A stretch of DNA of 64,000 nucleotides from Streptomyces niger (GTDB lineage Bacteria > Actinomycetota > Actinomycetes > Streptomycetales > Streptomycetaceae), in NCBI RefSeq assembly GCF_000718305.1, contig NZ_JOFQ01000003.1, forward strand, positions 62,001 to 126,000, written 5' to 3'. Under the pieces are notes generated by a model. That model had not been told where the DNA came from. It saw only the letters and a list, made by a program, of their open reading frames with translations, and did not search any database. Of the stretch, positions 33,348-41,206 are shown piece after piece; the first letter of the stretch is position 1; each line of letters opens with the position of its first letter. The translations under genes were made by a program, and so were the position numbers.

Positions 33348-35408
33348 TCACCGGCTGCCGGCCTCCGGCCTCGTGGGTTCCGCGGGCGTGGTCGTGGCCG
33401 TGGCCGCGGTCGCCGTCGCGGCCGTGGTGGTGAGGACGAGGTCGATGTCGACCGGGCGGTCGTCGCCGTGGTGCACGGCTGCCGAAGCGCGCGGGGAGTG
33501 GCCGGAGACCATGGCGGCCAGTACGTACGCGCCGCCGTCCGGGACGGCGACCGAGTAGCGGCCGTCGTGGTCGGTGAGGGCGGTGCCGGCCCGGCGCCCG
33601 TGCCGGTCGATCAGCGCCACCCGGGCGCGGGGGACGGGGGCGCCGGCCGGGTCCAGGACGCGACCGCGGAACCCGGCGCCGGACGCCCGAGGCGCCGCCA
33701 CCGGCCGGGCCTCCGGGGCCGGGGCCGAGGCCGGGACCGGCTGGGATGCGGGGACCGCCGTGCCGGACGACCGCCGGGGCGCGGGGATCGCCACACCGGA
33801 GGACTGCAGCGGGGCTGCCACGGTTGAGCCGGAGGACTGCAGCGGGGCTGTTACTACCGTTCCGGACGACTGCAGCGGGGCTGCTTCTGCCGTTTCGGAC
33901 GACTGCAGCGGGGTTGCCACTGCCGTTCCGGACGGTTGCCGGGGCCCCGGGACCGGTGCCCCGGACACCTGCCGGCTGAGGTCGTCCTCGCTGCTGGCCA
34001 GCAGTTGCGGGGTGGAGACCTGGCGGCTGCGCGGCAGGAAGATCGCGAGCAGCAGACCGAGGGCGACCGCCGCGGTGGCGATGAGGAACGAGACGCGGAA
34101 GCCGTGCATCGTGGGGACCGCCGCACCGCCCACGTGGTGCGCGGTGTCGGCGAGGACCATGCCGATGACGGCGCTCGACACCGACGTACCGATCGAACGC
34201 ATCAGGGTGTTGAGGCCGTTGGCCGCGCCCGTCTCGGACGGGTCGACGGCACCGTTGATCAGCGCCGGAAGGGAGGAGTACGCGAGGCCGATGCCGGCGC
34301 CGACGATGACCGAGATGATGACGGTCTGCCAGGCGGCGTTCATCAGGCCGAGGCCCGCGCCGTAGCCGATCGCGATGATCAGCATGCCGAGCATGAGGGT
34401 GAGCTTCGGGCCGTACCGCGCCGACAGCCGGGCGTAGACGGGCGCGGTGAACATCATCGTCAGGCCCAGCGGCGCCACGCACAGCCCCGCGACCACCATG
34501 GACCGGCCCAGGCCGTAGCCGGTGGCGGTCGGCAGCTGGAGGAGTTGCGGCAGGACCAGCGAGATCGCGTAGAAGGCCACCCCGACCATGATCGAGGCGA
34601 GGTTGGTGAGCAGTACCTCACGGCGCACGGTGGTACGCAGGTCGACCAGCGGAGCCTTCATGCGCAGCTCCATCAGGCCCCACAGGACGAGCACGACGAG
34701 CGCGGCACCGAAGAGGCCGAGCGTCGTACCGGAACTCCAGCCCCAGTCGCTGCCCTTGGTGATCGGCAGCAGGAACAGGACCAGGCCGAGGGAGAGCCCG
34801 AGGGCGCCCGCGACGTCGAAGCGGCCTTCGGCTCGTACGCCGCTCTCCGGTACGACCGTCAGCGTCAGCAGGATCGACAGGACGCCCAGGCCGGCGGCGG
34901 CGAAGAACAGGGCGTGCCAGTCCGCGTGCTGGGCGATCAGGGCGGCTGCCGGCAGCGCGAGTCCGCCGCCGACGCCTATGGAGGAGCTCATCAGGGCCAG
35001 GGCCGAACCGAGCCGCTCACGGGGCAGTTCGTCCCGCATCAGGCCGATGCCGAGCGGGATGGCGCCCATGGCGAAGCCCTGCAGGGCACGGCCGACGATC
35101 ATCACGACGAGGTCGCTGGTGAAGCCGCAGACCAGCGATCCCACGACCATCACCGCGAGGCTGATGACCAGCATGCGGCGCTTGCCGTACAGGTCGCCGA
35201 GCCGCCCCATGATCGGAGTCGCGACGGCGCCGGCGAGCAGGGTGGACGTCATCACCCAGGTGGCGTTGGACGGCGCGGTGTCCAGGAGGGTGGGCAGGTC
35301 CTTGATGACCGGTACGAGCAGCGTTTGCATCACGGCGACCGCGATGCCGGCGAAGGCGAGGACGAGGACGACTCCGCCCGTGCGTCGTTGAGCCATCGTC
35401 TGGGGCAT
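33348..35408 (-). CDS. DHA2 MFS exporter fused to a carboxypeptidase-regulatory-like domain
   Basis: From the ATG at 35408 (GGAGG 9 nt upstream) the product is 686 residues. Residues 1 to about 465 form a 14-helix DHA2 exporter (MGRLGDLYGKRRMLV motif A; SSIGVGGGLALP motif C). Then comes a 110-residue Ser/Pro/Ala linker made of 11-residue repeats (xPLQSSGTxxx). It ends in a compact beta-sandwich, FRGRVLDPAGAPVPRARVAL ... TALTDHDGRYSVAVPDGGAYVL, which is the CarboxypepD_reg-like fold, and a Thr/Ala tail. Such domains are usually extracellular binding modules; fusion to an MFS protein is unusual. The next upstream gene has the same type of domain. Confidence 0.9.
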   Translation of the reverse strand: MPQTMAQRRTGGVVLVLAFAGIAVAVMQTLLVPVIKDLPTLLDTAPSNATWVMTSTLLAGAVATPIMGRLGDLYGKRRMLVISLAVMVVGSLVCGFTSDLVVMIVGRALQGFAMGAIPLGIGLMRDELPRERLGSALALMSSSIGVGGGLALPAAALIAQHADWHALFFAAAGLGVLSILLTLTVVPESGVRAEGRFDVAGALGLSLGLVLFLLPITKGSDWGWSSGTTLGLFGAALVVLVLWGLMELRMKAPLVDLRTTVRREVLLTNLASIMVGVAFYAISLVLPQLLQLPTATGYGLGRSMVVAGLCVAPLGLTMMFTAPVYARLSARYGPKLTLMLGMLIIAIGYGAGLGLMNAAWQTVIISVIVGAGIGLAYSSLPALINGAVDPSETGAANGLNTLMRSIGTSVSSAVIGMVLADTAHHVGGAAVPTMHGFRVSFLIATAAVALGLLLAIFLPRSRQVSTPQLLASSEDDLSRQVSGAPVPGPRQPSGTAVATPLQSSETAEAAPLQSSGTVVTAPLQSSGSTVAAPLQSSGVAIPAPRRSSGTAVPASQPVPASAPAPEARPVAAPRASGAGFRGRVLDPAGAPVPRARVALIDRHGRRAGTALTDHDGRYSVAVPDGGAYVLAAMVSGHSPRASAAVHHGDDRPVDIDLVLTTTAATATAATATTTPAEPTRPEAGSR
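33802..33933. repeat. 33-bp in-frame minisatellite in the MFS linker
   Basis: Four consecutive 33-bp units beginning GACTGCAGCGGGGYTG occur at 33802, 33835, 33868 and 33901, with degenerate units on both sides. They encode 11-residue repeats ending APLQ and preserve the reading frame. Confidence 0.85.
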
Positions 35409-35694
35409 TACCTGGGACCTCCGGGAACAGGGAGCGGGCGGGCGGTGGCGTACGCGCGCCGGTGGACCCGCGGACGGGCCCACCGGTGGGCGTGTGTCGT
35501 ACGTGCAGGACGAACTCGTGCGCACGCACGGGTATTCCGAAGAGCATCGTACGAACGGAAGTGTTTAACCTTCCATTACGTCGGTCACATCGACCGCCCC
35601 GGTTACGCTCGTTCAGGTCCGTCGGTCGCCTCGACTGCCCGATCACCTTCGCTCGGGTCCGTCGGTCACCTCGCCCGCGCCTGTTCGTTCTCGC

Positions 35695-37125
35695 TCAGGA
35701 CGGGGCGGAGGCGCCCGCGGATCCCGGCGGCTGGTCCTGCGCGCGCGGCCGCAGGACGAAGTCCTGGTGGGCGACCGACCCGTCCCTGACGTACACCCGC
35801 TTGATCGACGGGATGCGGCGCGGCCCGCCGGCGACGACGTTGACGAAGCCCTCCGGCAGCCCGGTGATGCTGTAGCCGCCGTGCTCGTCGGTGCGCGTGC
35901 GCGTCAGCTGCCGTCCGTCGGTGGTGGTCACGGTGATCAGCACACCGTGCAGCGGCTGTTCCCCGGTGTCCCGGATGCGCCCGGTCAGCATCGGCTCGGA
36001 CGCCCCGATGTAGTGCGTGGCCGCGCGCACCGGCATCGGATGCGGCATCTCGAATGTCGGGTCCTGCACCGCCTCTTCCAGGTCGGACGGGGTCAGCTCC
36101 TCGTCACCGCCGGAGCGTGCCACGCGCACCCGGTGCCGCTCCCAGAAGTAGCCGATGCAGATCAGTACGACACCGGCGACGATCCAGAGGCTCAGCGCCA
36201 GCAGCGGGCGGGACAGCTCGACGCCGTCGAAGTACATCTCGTTGCGCAGCGCGTCCACCAGGTTGCCCAGCGGCATGTACGGATGCAGCCAGCGGAAGAA
36301 CGCCGGCACCATCTCGACCGGGATCGCCCCGCCGCTGGCCGGCATGGACAGCAGCACGAAGACGACGATGGCCACCCCGGGGAAGAACTGCCGGACGAAT
36401 GGGACCAGTCCGTAGCAGGTCAGGGAGACGCCCAGGCTCAGCATGAACATGTACAGCAGGCAGATCGGCCGGTCCACGATGCAGTCCATCGCGAGCGCGA
36501 TGTAGAAGGCGGCCGTGGCCATCACGGCGCCGGAGACGACGAAGGTGACGACCTTCTTCCAGCGGCTGAGGACGGTGGCCCGCAGCATCATCATCACCAT
36601 GATGTACGACGGAATGGTGAGGCCCAGGCAGAGGTAGAAGAGGCTGGTGCCCATGGCGTCCTTGGGCGCGGTGGGCGCGAGCTCGACCTGCTTGAGGGGG
36701 GTGCCGCCGTGCTCGGCGATCGGCGTGAACACCTGCTGGAGCACGGCCTCGATCTCGAAGCCGCCCGCCTTGGCCGTGTAGAGCGCAGGGTGGGCGGGGT
36801 CGGGGAGGTACGCGCCGGCGACGTGGCGCTCCAGTACCGCGCTCCGGAGGGCGGCGTCGCCGCCCTGTACCGGACGCACCTCGAAGCCGCCCGGGACGGC
36901 GTGGTCGAGCGTCTGCTGCAGCTGGCCGGCGGCCGGCGCCGGCACGGCCACCCGGATGTCGTGCGGCGTGGGGTTGTGGAAGGCCAGCAGGTAGCAGAAG
37001 AGGAAGCCGAAGAAGAACAGCGCCGGGAACCAGAGGCTGCTGACGAGCACCTTGGCCGTGTGCGTCCACCGCGGGCGCGGTTCGCCGTCGGCCGGTGCCG
37101 CGGCCTCTTGCTGTGTTTCGGACAT
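35695..37125 (-). CDS. ABC-2/YhgE-like membrane protein with carboxypeptidase-regulatory-like domain
   Basis: The 476-residue product has a single N-terminal helix (VLVSSLWFPALFFFGFLFCYLLAFHN), a ~130-residue extracytoplasmic domain, then five or so helices (GLTIPSYIMVMMMLRATVL ... LSLWIVAGVVLICIGYFWER), the topology of ABC-2/DUF3533 (YhgE/SNG1-like) proteins. Its last ~90 residues (GRIRDTGEQPLHGVLITVTTTDG ... TRTDEHGGYSITGLPEGFV) are a carboxypeptidase-regulatory-like domain similar in style to that of the MFS protein downstream. The ATG at 37125 has GGGAAGGG upstream. The pair may form an envelope export system; substrate unknown. Confidence 0.85.
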   Translation of the reverse strand: MSETQQEAAAPADGEPRPRWTHTAKVLVSSLWFPALFFFGFLFCYLLAFHNPTPHDIRVAVPAPAAGQLQQTLDHAVPGGFEVRPVQGGDAALRSAVLERHVAGAYLPDPAHPALYTAKAGGFEIEAVLQQVFTPIAEHGGTPLKQVELAPTAPKDAMGTSLFYLCLGLTIPSYIMVMMMLRATVLSRWKKVVTFVVSGAVMATAAFYIALAMDCIVDRPICLLYMFMLSLGVSLTCYGLVPFVRQFFPGVAIVVFVLLSMPASGGAIPVEMVPAFFRWLHPYMPLGNLVDALRNEMYFDGVELSRPLLALSLWIVAGVVLICIGYFWERHRVRVARSGGDEELTPSDLEEAVQDPTFEMPHPMPVRAATHYIGASEPMLTGRIRDTGEQPLHGVLITVTTTDGRQLTRTRTDEHGGYSITGLPEGFVNVVAGGPRRIPSIKRVYVRDGSVAHQDFVLRPRAQDQPPGSAGASAPS

Positions 37126-37296
37126 GCCGCCCTTCCCTGACCGTGCCCACGTCGCCGCCGCGGATTGCCGACCCTTCGCTGCTGTGGAATCTCCGCCGGG
37201 CCGGTCCGGCACACCCGTTTTGCTGCACTCGGCCCAGCGGATTGGTCCGCGCGGGGGCGGATCCGCGCGCGGACCCGGTCCGGCGCCGGGCGGGTG

Positions 37297-38823
37297 TCAG
37301 TGGTCCCGGGTCGGCGCGGTGAGGGCGGTGAGCGCCTCGCGGAGGTGGGTGAGCGACGCCTCGATCCACGGCAGCGACAGCGGGTCCGGCGACCGCAGGG
37401 CCGCCCAGCGCTCGTCGGCCGTATCGCCGTACAGCAGGCTCGTCGCCACCCGGGCCCGCAGCCCCTCCGGCGCGTCCCCGAACGCCGCACCCGCCAGCAC
37501 CCCGACGCCGTGCTCCGCCAGCAGCGCTCCGGCGAGCTCCGCCCCGGTGGTGACGGACCGTCCGGCGAGCACCGGCCGCAGCGGCTCGAAGTCCGGGTAC
37601 AGGTAGAACCCCGCCTCGGGCGCCCGGCAGTGTGCGCCGGCCGCGGTGAATTCCGCGTGCACGGCGCGCGCGACCGTGCCGTGCAGCCGCCGGGCCGCGT
37701 CGATGTACGCCCGCACCTCCGGCGGGTCCGCCAGGATGTGCGCGGCAGCGGCCTGCATGGGTGCGGCCAGGCTGGACCAGATCTCGCTGGCCACGCCGGT
37801 CAGGTCGCGCATCAGCCGCGCTCCCCAGGCGCCTGCCGGCACCCGCGCGAACCCGATCCGCCAGCCGCCCAGCGCCATGGACTTGCTGAGGCCGCTGGTG
37901 ACGATCGTGCGCTCGGGCAGGTGGTGTACGGGGCTGGGCGCGCGCCGGGGCGCCACCGCACCGCCCGCGGCCGAGGGCGACTGCGGCACTTCCGCCGCGC
38001 TGTCCGAGGTCAGGTTCGCAGGCAGCACTTCCGTCGCATCGTGCGAGGCCAGGTTCGCAGGCAGCACTTCCGTCGCATCGTGCGAGGTCAGGTTCGCAGG
38101 CAGCACTTCCGTCGCATCGTGCGAGGCCAGGTGGTCCGCAGTCAGCGCCTCCGCCGCACCATCCGTGGCCGGGCTCGGATGCGGAACCTTCGCCACGCCA
38201 TCCGCGGCCGGGCTCGGATGCAGCACCTCCGCGTAGATCTCGTCCGAGATCACCACCAGCCCGTGCCGCTCGGCGATCGCGCACACCGCGCGGACGTCCG
38301 CCTCGTGGGCGACCGTGCCGGTCGGGTTGTCCGGCACGGTCAGGATCAGTACGCCGGGCCGCGCGCCGTCCGCCCGCGCGGCGGCGAGCGCGTCCTCCAG
38401 CAGTGCGGGGTCGGGCACGCCGCCCGCCGCGGCCGGCACCGGTACGTCGACGACCCGCTTGCCGACCAGCGCGGCCTGCGCCGCGTAGCTGACCCAGGCG
38501 GGGCAGGGCAGGACCACGTCGCCGGGGAGCGCGGCGAGCAGCGCGAAGAGCAGCGCCTTGCTGCCGGGACCGAACAGCACCTGCTCGGGTCCGGTGGCCA
38601 CGCCGCGGCGGGTGAACCATCCGGCCGCGGCCGCGCGCGCCGCCTCCTCGCCCACCACGGGGCCGTACGCGTTGCGGCCGGCGGCGGACGACAGTACCGC
38701 CGCGATGTCGTCGGGCACCGGCAGCCCGGCTTCGCCGAAGCCGAGGTGCAGGACCTTCTCGCCCGCGGCGCGGCGGGCCCGAATCGTCTCGTTGATGGCC
38801 AAGGTCGCCGAATGCATGGTCAC
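37297..38823 (-). CDS. Class I/II aminotransferase with expanded 13-residue repeat
   Basis: A fold-type I PLP aminotransferase: DNPTGT (Asn168), SDEIYAEV (Asp194, Tyr197), Schiff-base Lys in TSGLSKSMALGGWRIG (Lys314), and the C-terminal Arg region GLRARVATSLL. Normal relatives have about 35 residues between the Tyr and Lys motifs; here there are 117. The extra ~80 residues are about seven 13-residue units, the first starting at the conserved AEVLHP and three nearly identical (TEVLPANLTSHDA). The reading frame is intact, total length 508 versus about 400. Whether the enzyme folds is uncertain. GTG start at 38823 with GAGGAG 11 nt upstream; an ATG two codons later is possible. Confidence 0.88.
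   Translation of the reverse strand: MTMHSATLAINETIRARRAAGEKVLHLGFGEAGLPVPDDIAAVLSSAAGRNAYGPVVGEEAARAAAAGWFTRRGVATGPEQVLFGPGSKALLFALLAALPGDVVLPCPAWVSYAAQAALVGKRVVDVPVPAAAGGVPDPALLEDALAAARADGARPGVLILTVPDNPTGTVAHEADVRAVCAIAERHGLVVISDEIYAEVLHPSPAADGVAKVPHPSPATDGAAEALTADHLASHDATEVLPANLTSHDATEVLPANLASHDATEVLPANLTSDSAAEVPQSPSAAGGAVAPRRAPSPVHHLPERTIVTSGLSKSMALGGWRIGFARVPAGAWGARLMRDLTGVASEIWSSLAAPMQAAAAHILADPPEVRAYIDAARRLHGTVARAVHAEFTAAGAHCRAPEAGFYLYPDFEPLRPVLAGRSVTTGAELAGALLAEHGVGVLAGAAFGDAPEGLRARVATSLLYGDTADERWAALRSPDPLSLPWIEASLTHLREALTALTAPTRDH
37983..38245. repeat. 39-bp in-frame minisatellite inside the aminotransferase
   Basis: Three near-perfect units at 38006-38044, 38045-38083 and 38084-38122 (GAGGYCAGGTTCGCAGGCAG...) are flanked by degenerate 39-bp units out to about 38240, where GGCCGGGCTCGGATGC occurs twice 39 bp apart. 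Confidence 0.9.
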
Positions 38824-38986
38824 GGCGGACCACTCTCCTCACGCGGATCGATCCGTAGGGTCGCGGGCCCGACCGTTGACGCAAGCCCGCTTGCGGACTC
38901 GACGATACATGCAAGGAAAATTGCATTCGATGGGTGGTCCGCCACCTGTCCGGCAGGCGGAAGAGCGCGCCGCCTATCCTCGCCAG

Positions 38987-40288
38987 GTGAGCACCAGCAG
39001 TCGCAGTCAGCGCATCCGGCACTCCGTCCGCTCCTGCCTGGTCGTACCGGAAAAGCACCGGACGACGGCACCGGCCGGCACCGGCCGGTCCCTGCTCCGG
39101 TCACCGGTCGTCGCGGACGTGGTGGTCACGGCGGTCGCCCTGGCCCTCTCCGTGTGGAACAGCGTCAAGAACCCGTTCCTCGGGCCCGCTTCCCCCTGGG
39201 TCAACCTGCTGCTCGCCGCCGCGAGCGCGCTGCCCCTGCTGGTGCGGCGCCGGGTGCCCGAGGTCGCGCTGGCGGTCGCGCTCGTCGCGAAGGTGCTGCG
39301 GTTCTCGCCCTTCGTCCTTCCCTTCACGTTCTACGCGGAAGGCGCCTACCGGGGACCGCACAGCCGCCGTACGGTCTGGGTGACGGCCGTGGTGGGGCTG
39401 GTGGTGGTGCTCCCCTGGGACGCGGAGTCCTGGACACACCCGCGGATACTGCTCGGCTCGGTGCTGGTCAACTTCGTCCTCATGGTCCTCGTGCCGCTGC
39501 TCCTCGGCCTGTACATGGGAGAGCGGCGGGCCGTCGTGGCCGGACTGGTGGAGCGCGCCGAGCGCGCCGAACGGGAGCAGCGGCTCCTCGCGGAGGCCGC
39601 ACGGGCCGAGGAGCGGCAGCGGATCGCCGGCGAGATGCACGACGTGGTCTCGCACCAGGTGAGCCTCATCGTGGTGCACGCCAACGCGCTGGCCACCGTG
39701 GCCCACGACCCCAAGGTGACGGCCGAGGCCGCGCAGATCATTCAGACGGCCGGCCGGCAGGCCCTCACCGAACTGCGCGAGATGCTGGGCCTTCTCAAGA
39801 GCGGCCCCGGCCCCGAACCCGCGGCGACGGACGGGGACGACACCGCCGCCCCCGCCGACGCGCACAACGCCGCCGTCGACCGCATCGCCGCGCTGGCCGA
39901 CAGCTCGCGCGCCGCCGGCCTGCCCGTCACGCTGCACAGCGAAGGCACGCCCCGACCGCTCGCCGAGCAGGTCGAACGGGCCGCCTACCGCGTCGTGCAG
40001 GAAGCGCTGACCAACGTGCACAAGCACGCGCCCGGCGCGGCCACGGACATCCGCGTCGGCTACGGGCCGAGCACGCTGAACGTAGGCGTCACCAATGGGC
40101 CGGCGGGCCGCCCGGCGGACGCGTCCCCGGACGGCACGGGCCCCTTGCTGCCCAGCGGCGGCCACGGCCTGATCGGCCTGGCGGAGCGGGTGCGGCTGGC
40201 CGGTGGTGACATCACGTCAGGTCCCCGGGCCGACGGCGGCTTCGAGGTCCGCGCCACGCTCCCCGCCCCACCGCGCACCACCGGCTGA
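38987..40288 (+). CDS. NarL-type sensor histidine kinase (orphan)
   Basis: A 433-residue membrane kinase. The N-terminal part has about five or six helices (VVADVVVTAVALALSVW ... VLVNFVLMVLVPLLLGLYMG). A coiled segment (ERAERAEREQRLLAEAARAEE) leads to a HisKA_3 domain with GEMHDVVSHQVSLIVVHANAL, and then an HATPase domain ending SGGHGLIGLAERVRLAGG. No response regulator is adjacent, which is unusual for this class. The GTG at 38987 lacks a ribosome-binding site, but TATCCT sits about 8 nt upstream, consistent with a leaderless mRNA. Divergent from the aminotransferase gene. Confidence 0.9.
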   Translation: MSTSSRSQRIRHSVRSCLVVPEKHRTTAPAGTGRSLLRSPVVADVVVTAVALALSVWNSVKNPFLGPASPWVNLLLAAASALPLLVRRRVPEVALAVALVAKVLRFSPFVLPFTFYAEGAYRGPHSRRTVWVTAVVGLVVVLPWDAESWTHPRILLGSVLVNFVLMVLVPLLLGLYMGERRAVVAGLVERAERAEREQRLLAEAARAEERQRIAGEMHDVVSHQVSLIVVHANALATVAHDPKVTAEAAQIIQTAGRQALTELREMLGLLKSGPGPEPAATDGDDTAAPADAHNAAVDRIAALADSSRAAGLPVTLHSEGTPRPLAEQVERAAYRVVQEALTNVHKHAPGAATDIRVGYGPSTLNVGVTNGPAGRPADASPDGTGPLLPSGGHGLIGLAERVRLAGGDITSGPRADGGFEVRATLPAPPRTTG

Positions 40289-40304
40289 CCGCTGATACCA
40301 GGTC

Positions 40305-40386
40305 CGTCGGAGACGAGGTGGCCGAACGACGTAGCTGAACGAGGGGGCCGGACGACGTGGCCTAACGACGTGGCCGAACGGCCTAG
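40305..40386. repeat. Degenerate tandem repeat between convergent HK and GH12 genes
   Basis: Units of roughly GAACGACGTGGCC (AACGACGTAGCT, GGACGACGTGGCCT, AACGACGTGGCC) occupy the convergent spacer and reach the GH12 stop codon at 40383. Confidence 0.65.
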
Positions 40387-41096
40387 CCGCCGGTGACGCG
40401 GAAGGAGCGGGTGGTGAAGTCCAGGCCGCCCGGGGACGAGGTGATCTCGTACCCGAACTGCACGTCGCCGATGGTCTCGTCGCCCCACCAGCCCCGCTGC
40501 TGGATCCACCGCAGCACCGGCAGGAGGTCGACCGTACCGGCCGAGGAGTCGGAGGTGCGCAGGAACGAGTACACCTGGTTCGCCCCGTTGTCGCCCTTGT
40601 AGACCTTCCAGGTGGCGCCGCCGAGGGTGACGGTCGCCTGCTCGGTGCCGAGGGGGCCGACGGCGCCGGTGTGGTTGACCCAGAGCATCACCTCGTGGTC
40701 GTAGTCGCTGTCCCAGATGTCGAACGTGGTGCTGTACGCGCCGGACGCCGGCACGCTCACGTCGTACGAGCTGGTCAGCGAGGTGAGGGCGCTGAGCGGC
40801 TTGTTGATGACCTTCTTCGCGTTGGGGTAGGACTTCACGCCGGAGGTGGCCGGGTGGTCGGCCGTCACCTCCCACTCCGACGCGGACTCGGCCCGGATCG
40901 TCTGGGAACCGGCGCCCGATCCCCAGACGTTGTTGTAGAGCGTGTAACCGTCGGGGGTGGTGTACGAGCCGAACGGCTCCGAGGAGGACCAGGTGGCGGC
41001 CTGCGCCGGGGCCGCCGCGAAGCCGAGCAGGGCGGTGAAGGCGGCGGCGAGGGCCAGCGGGAGCCGGGTGCCGGGGCGCGGGCTGTGGTGTGTCAT
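40383..41096 (-). CDS. Secreted GH12 endo-glucanase/xyloglucanase
   Basis: A 237-residue secreted beta-jelly-roll enzyme. The signal peptide (residues 1-33) ends APAQA before ATWSSSEPF. The mature domain has YTLYNNVWG, the nucleophile in HEVMLWVNHTGAVGPLG (Glu135) and the acid/base in QFGYEITSSPGG (Glu217), the two GH12 catalytic glutamates. GH12 enzymes cut internal beta-1,4-glucan bonds and many prefer xyloglucan; the adjacent alpha-xylosidase supports that. GGAAGG is 8 nt before the ATG. It is the last gene of the sugar locus, 110 bp after GH31. Confidence 0.93.
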   Translation of the reverse strand: MTHHSPRPGTRLPLALAAAFTALLGFAAAPAQAATWSSSEPFGSYTTPDGYTLYNNVWGSGAGSQTIRAESASEWEVTADHPATSGVKSYPNAKKVINKPLSALTSLTSSYDVSVPASGAYSTTFDIWDSDYDHEVMLWVNHTGAVGPLGTEQATVTLGGATWKVYKGDNGANQVYSFLRTSDSSAGTVDLLPVLRWIQQRGWWGDETIGDVQFGYEITSSPGGLDFTTRSFRVTGG

Positions 41097-41206
41097 GGGA
41101 AGTCCCTTCCGGTGCTGTGGGGGAGTCGCGGTGCGGGAAGTCGCGCTGTACCGCGATACACCCGTTGGTCGCCGCTCGCCGCGGGGAGGTTGCCGCCGCT
41201 CCGGGA

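Noticed and set aside
36104..39058. 984-residue minus-strand open frame
   Set aside because: It is a shifted shadow of the ABC-2-like and aminotransferase genes, rich in Arg/Gly/Ala with no motif.
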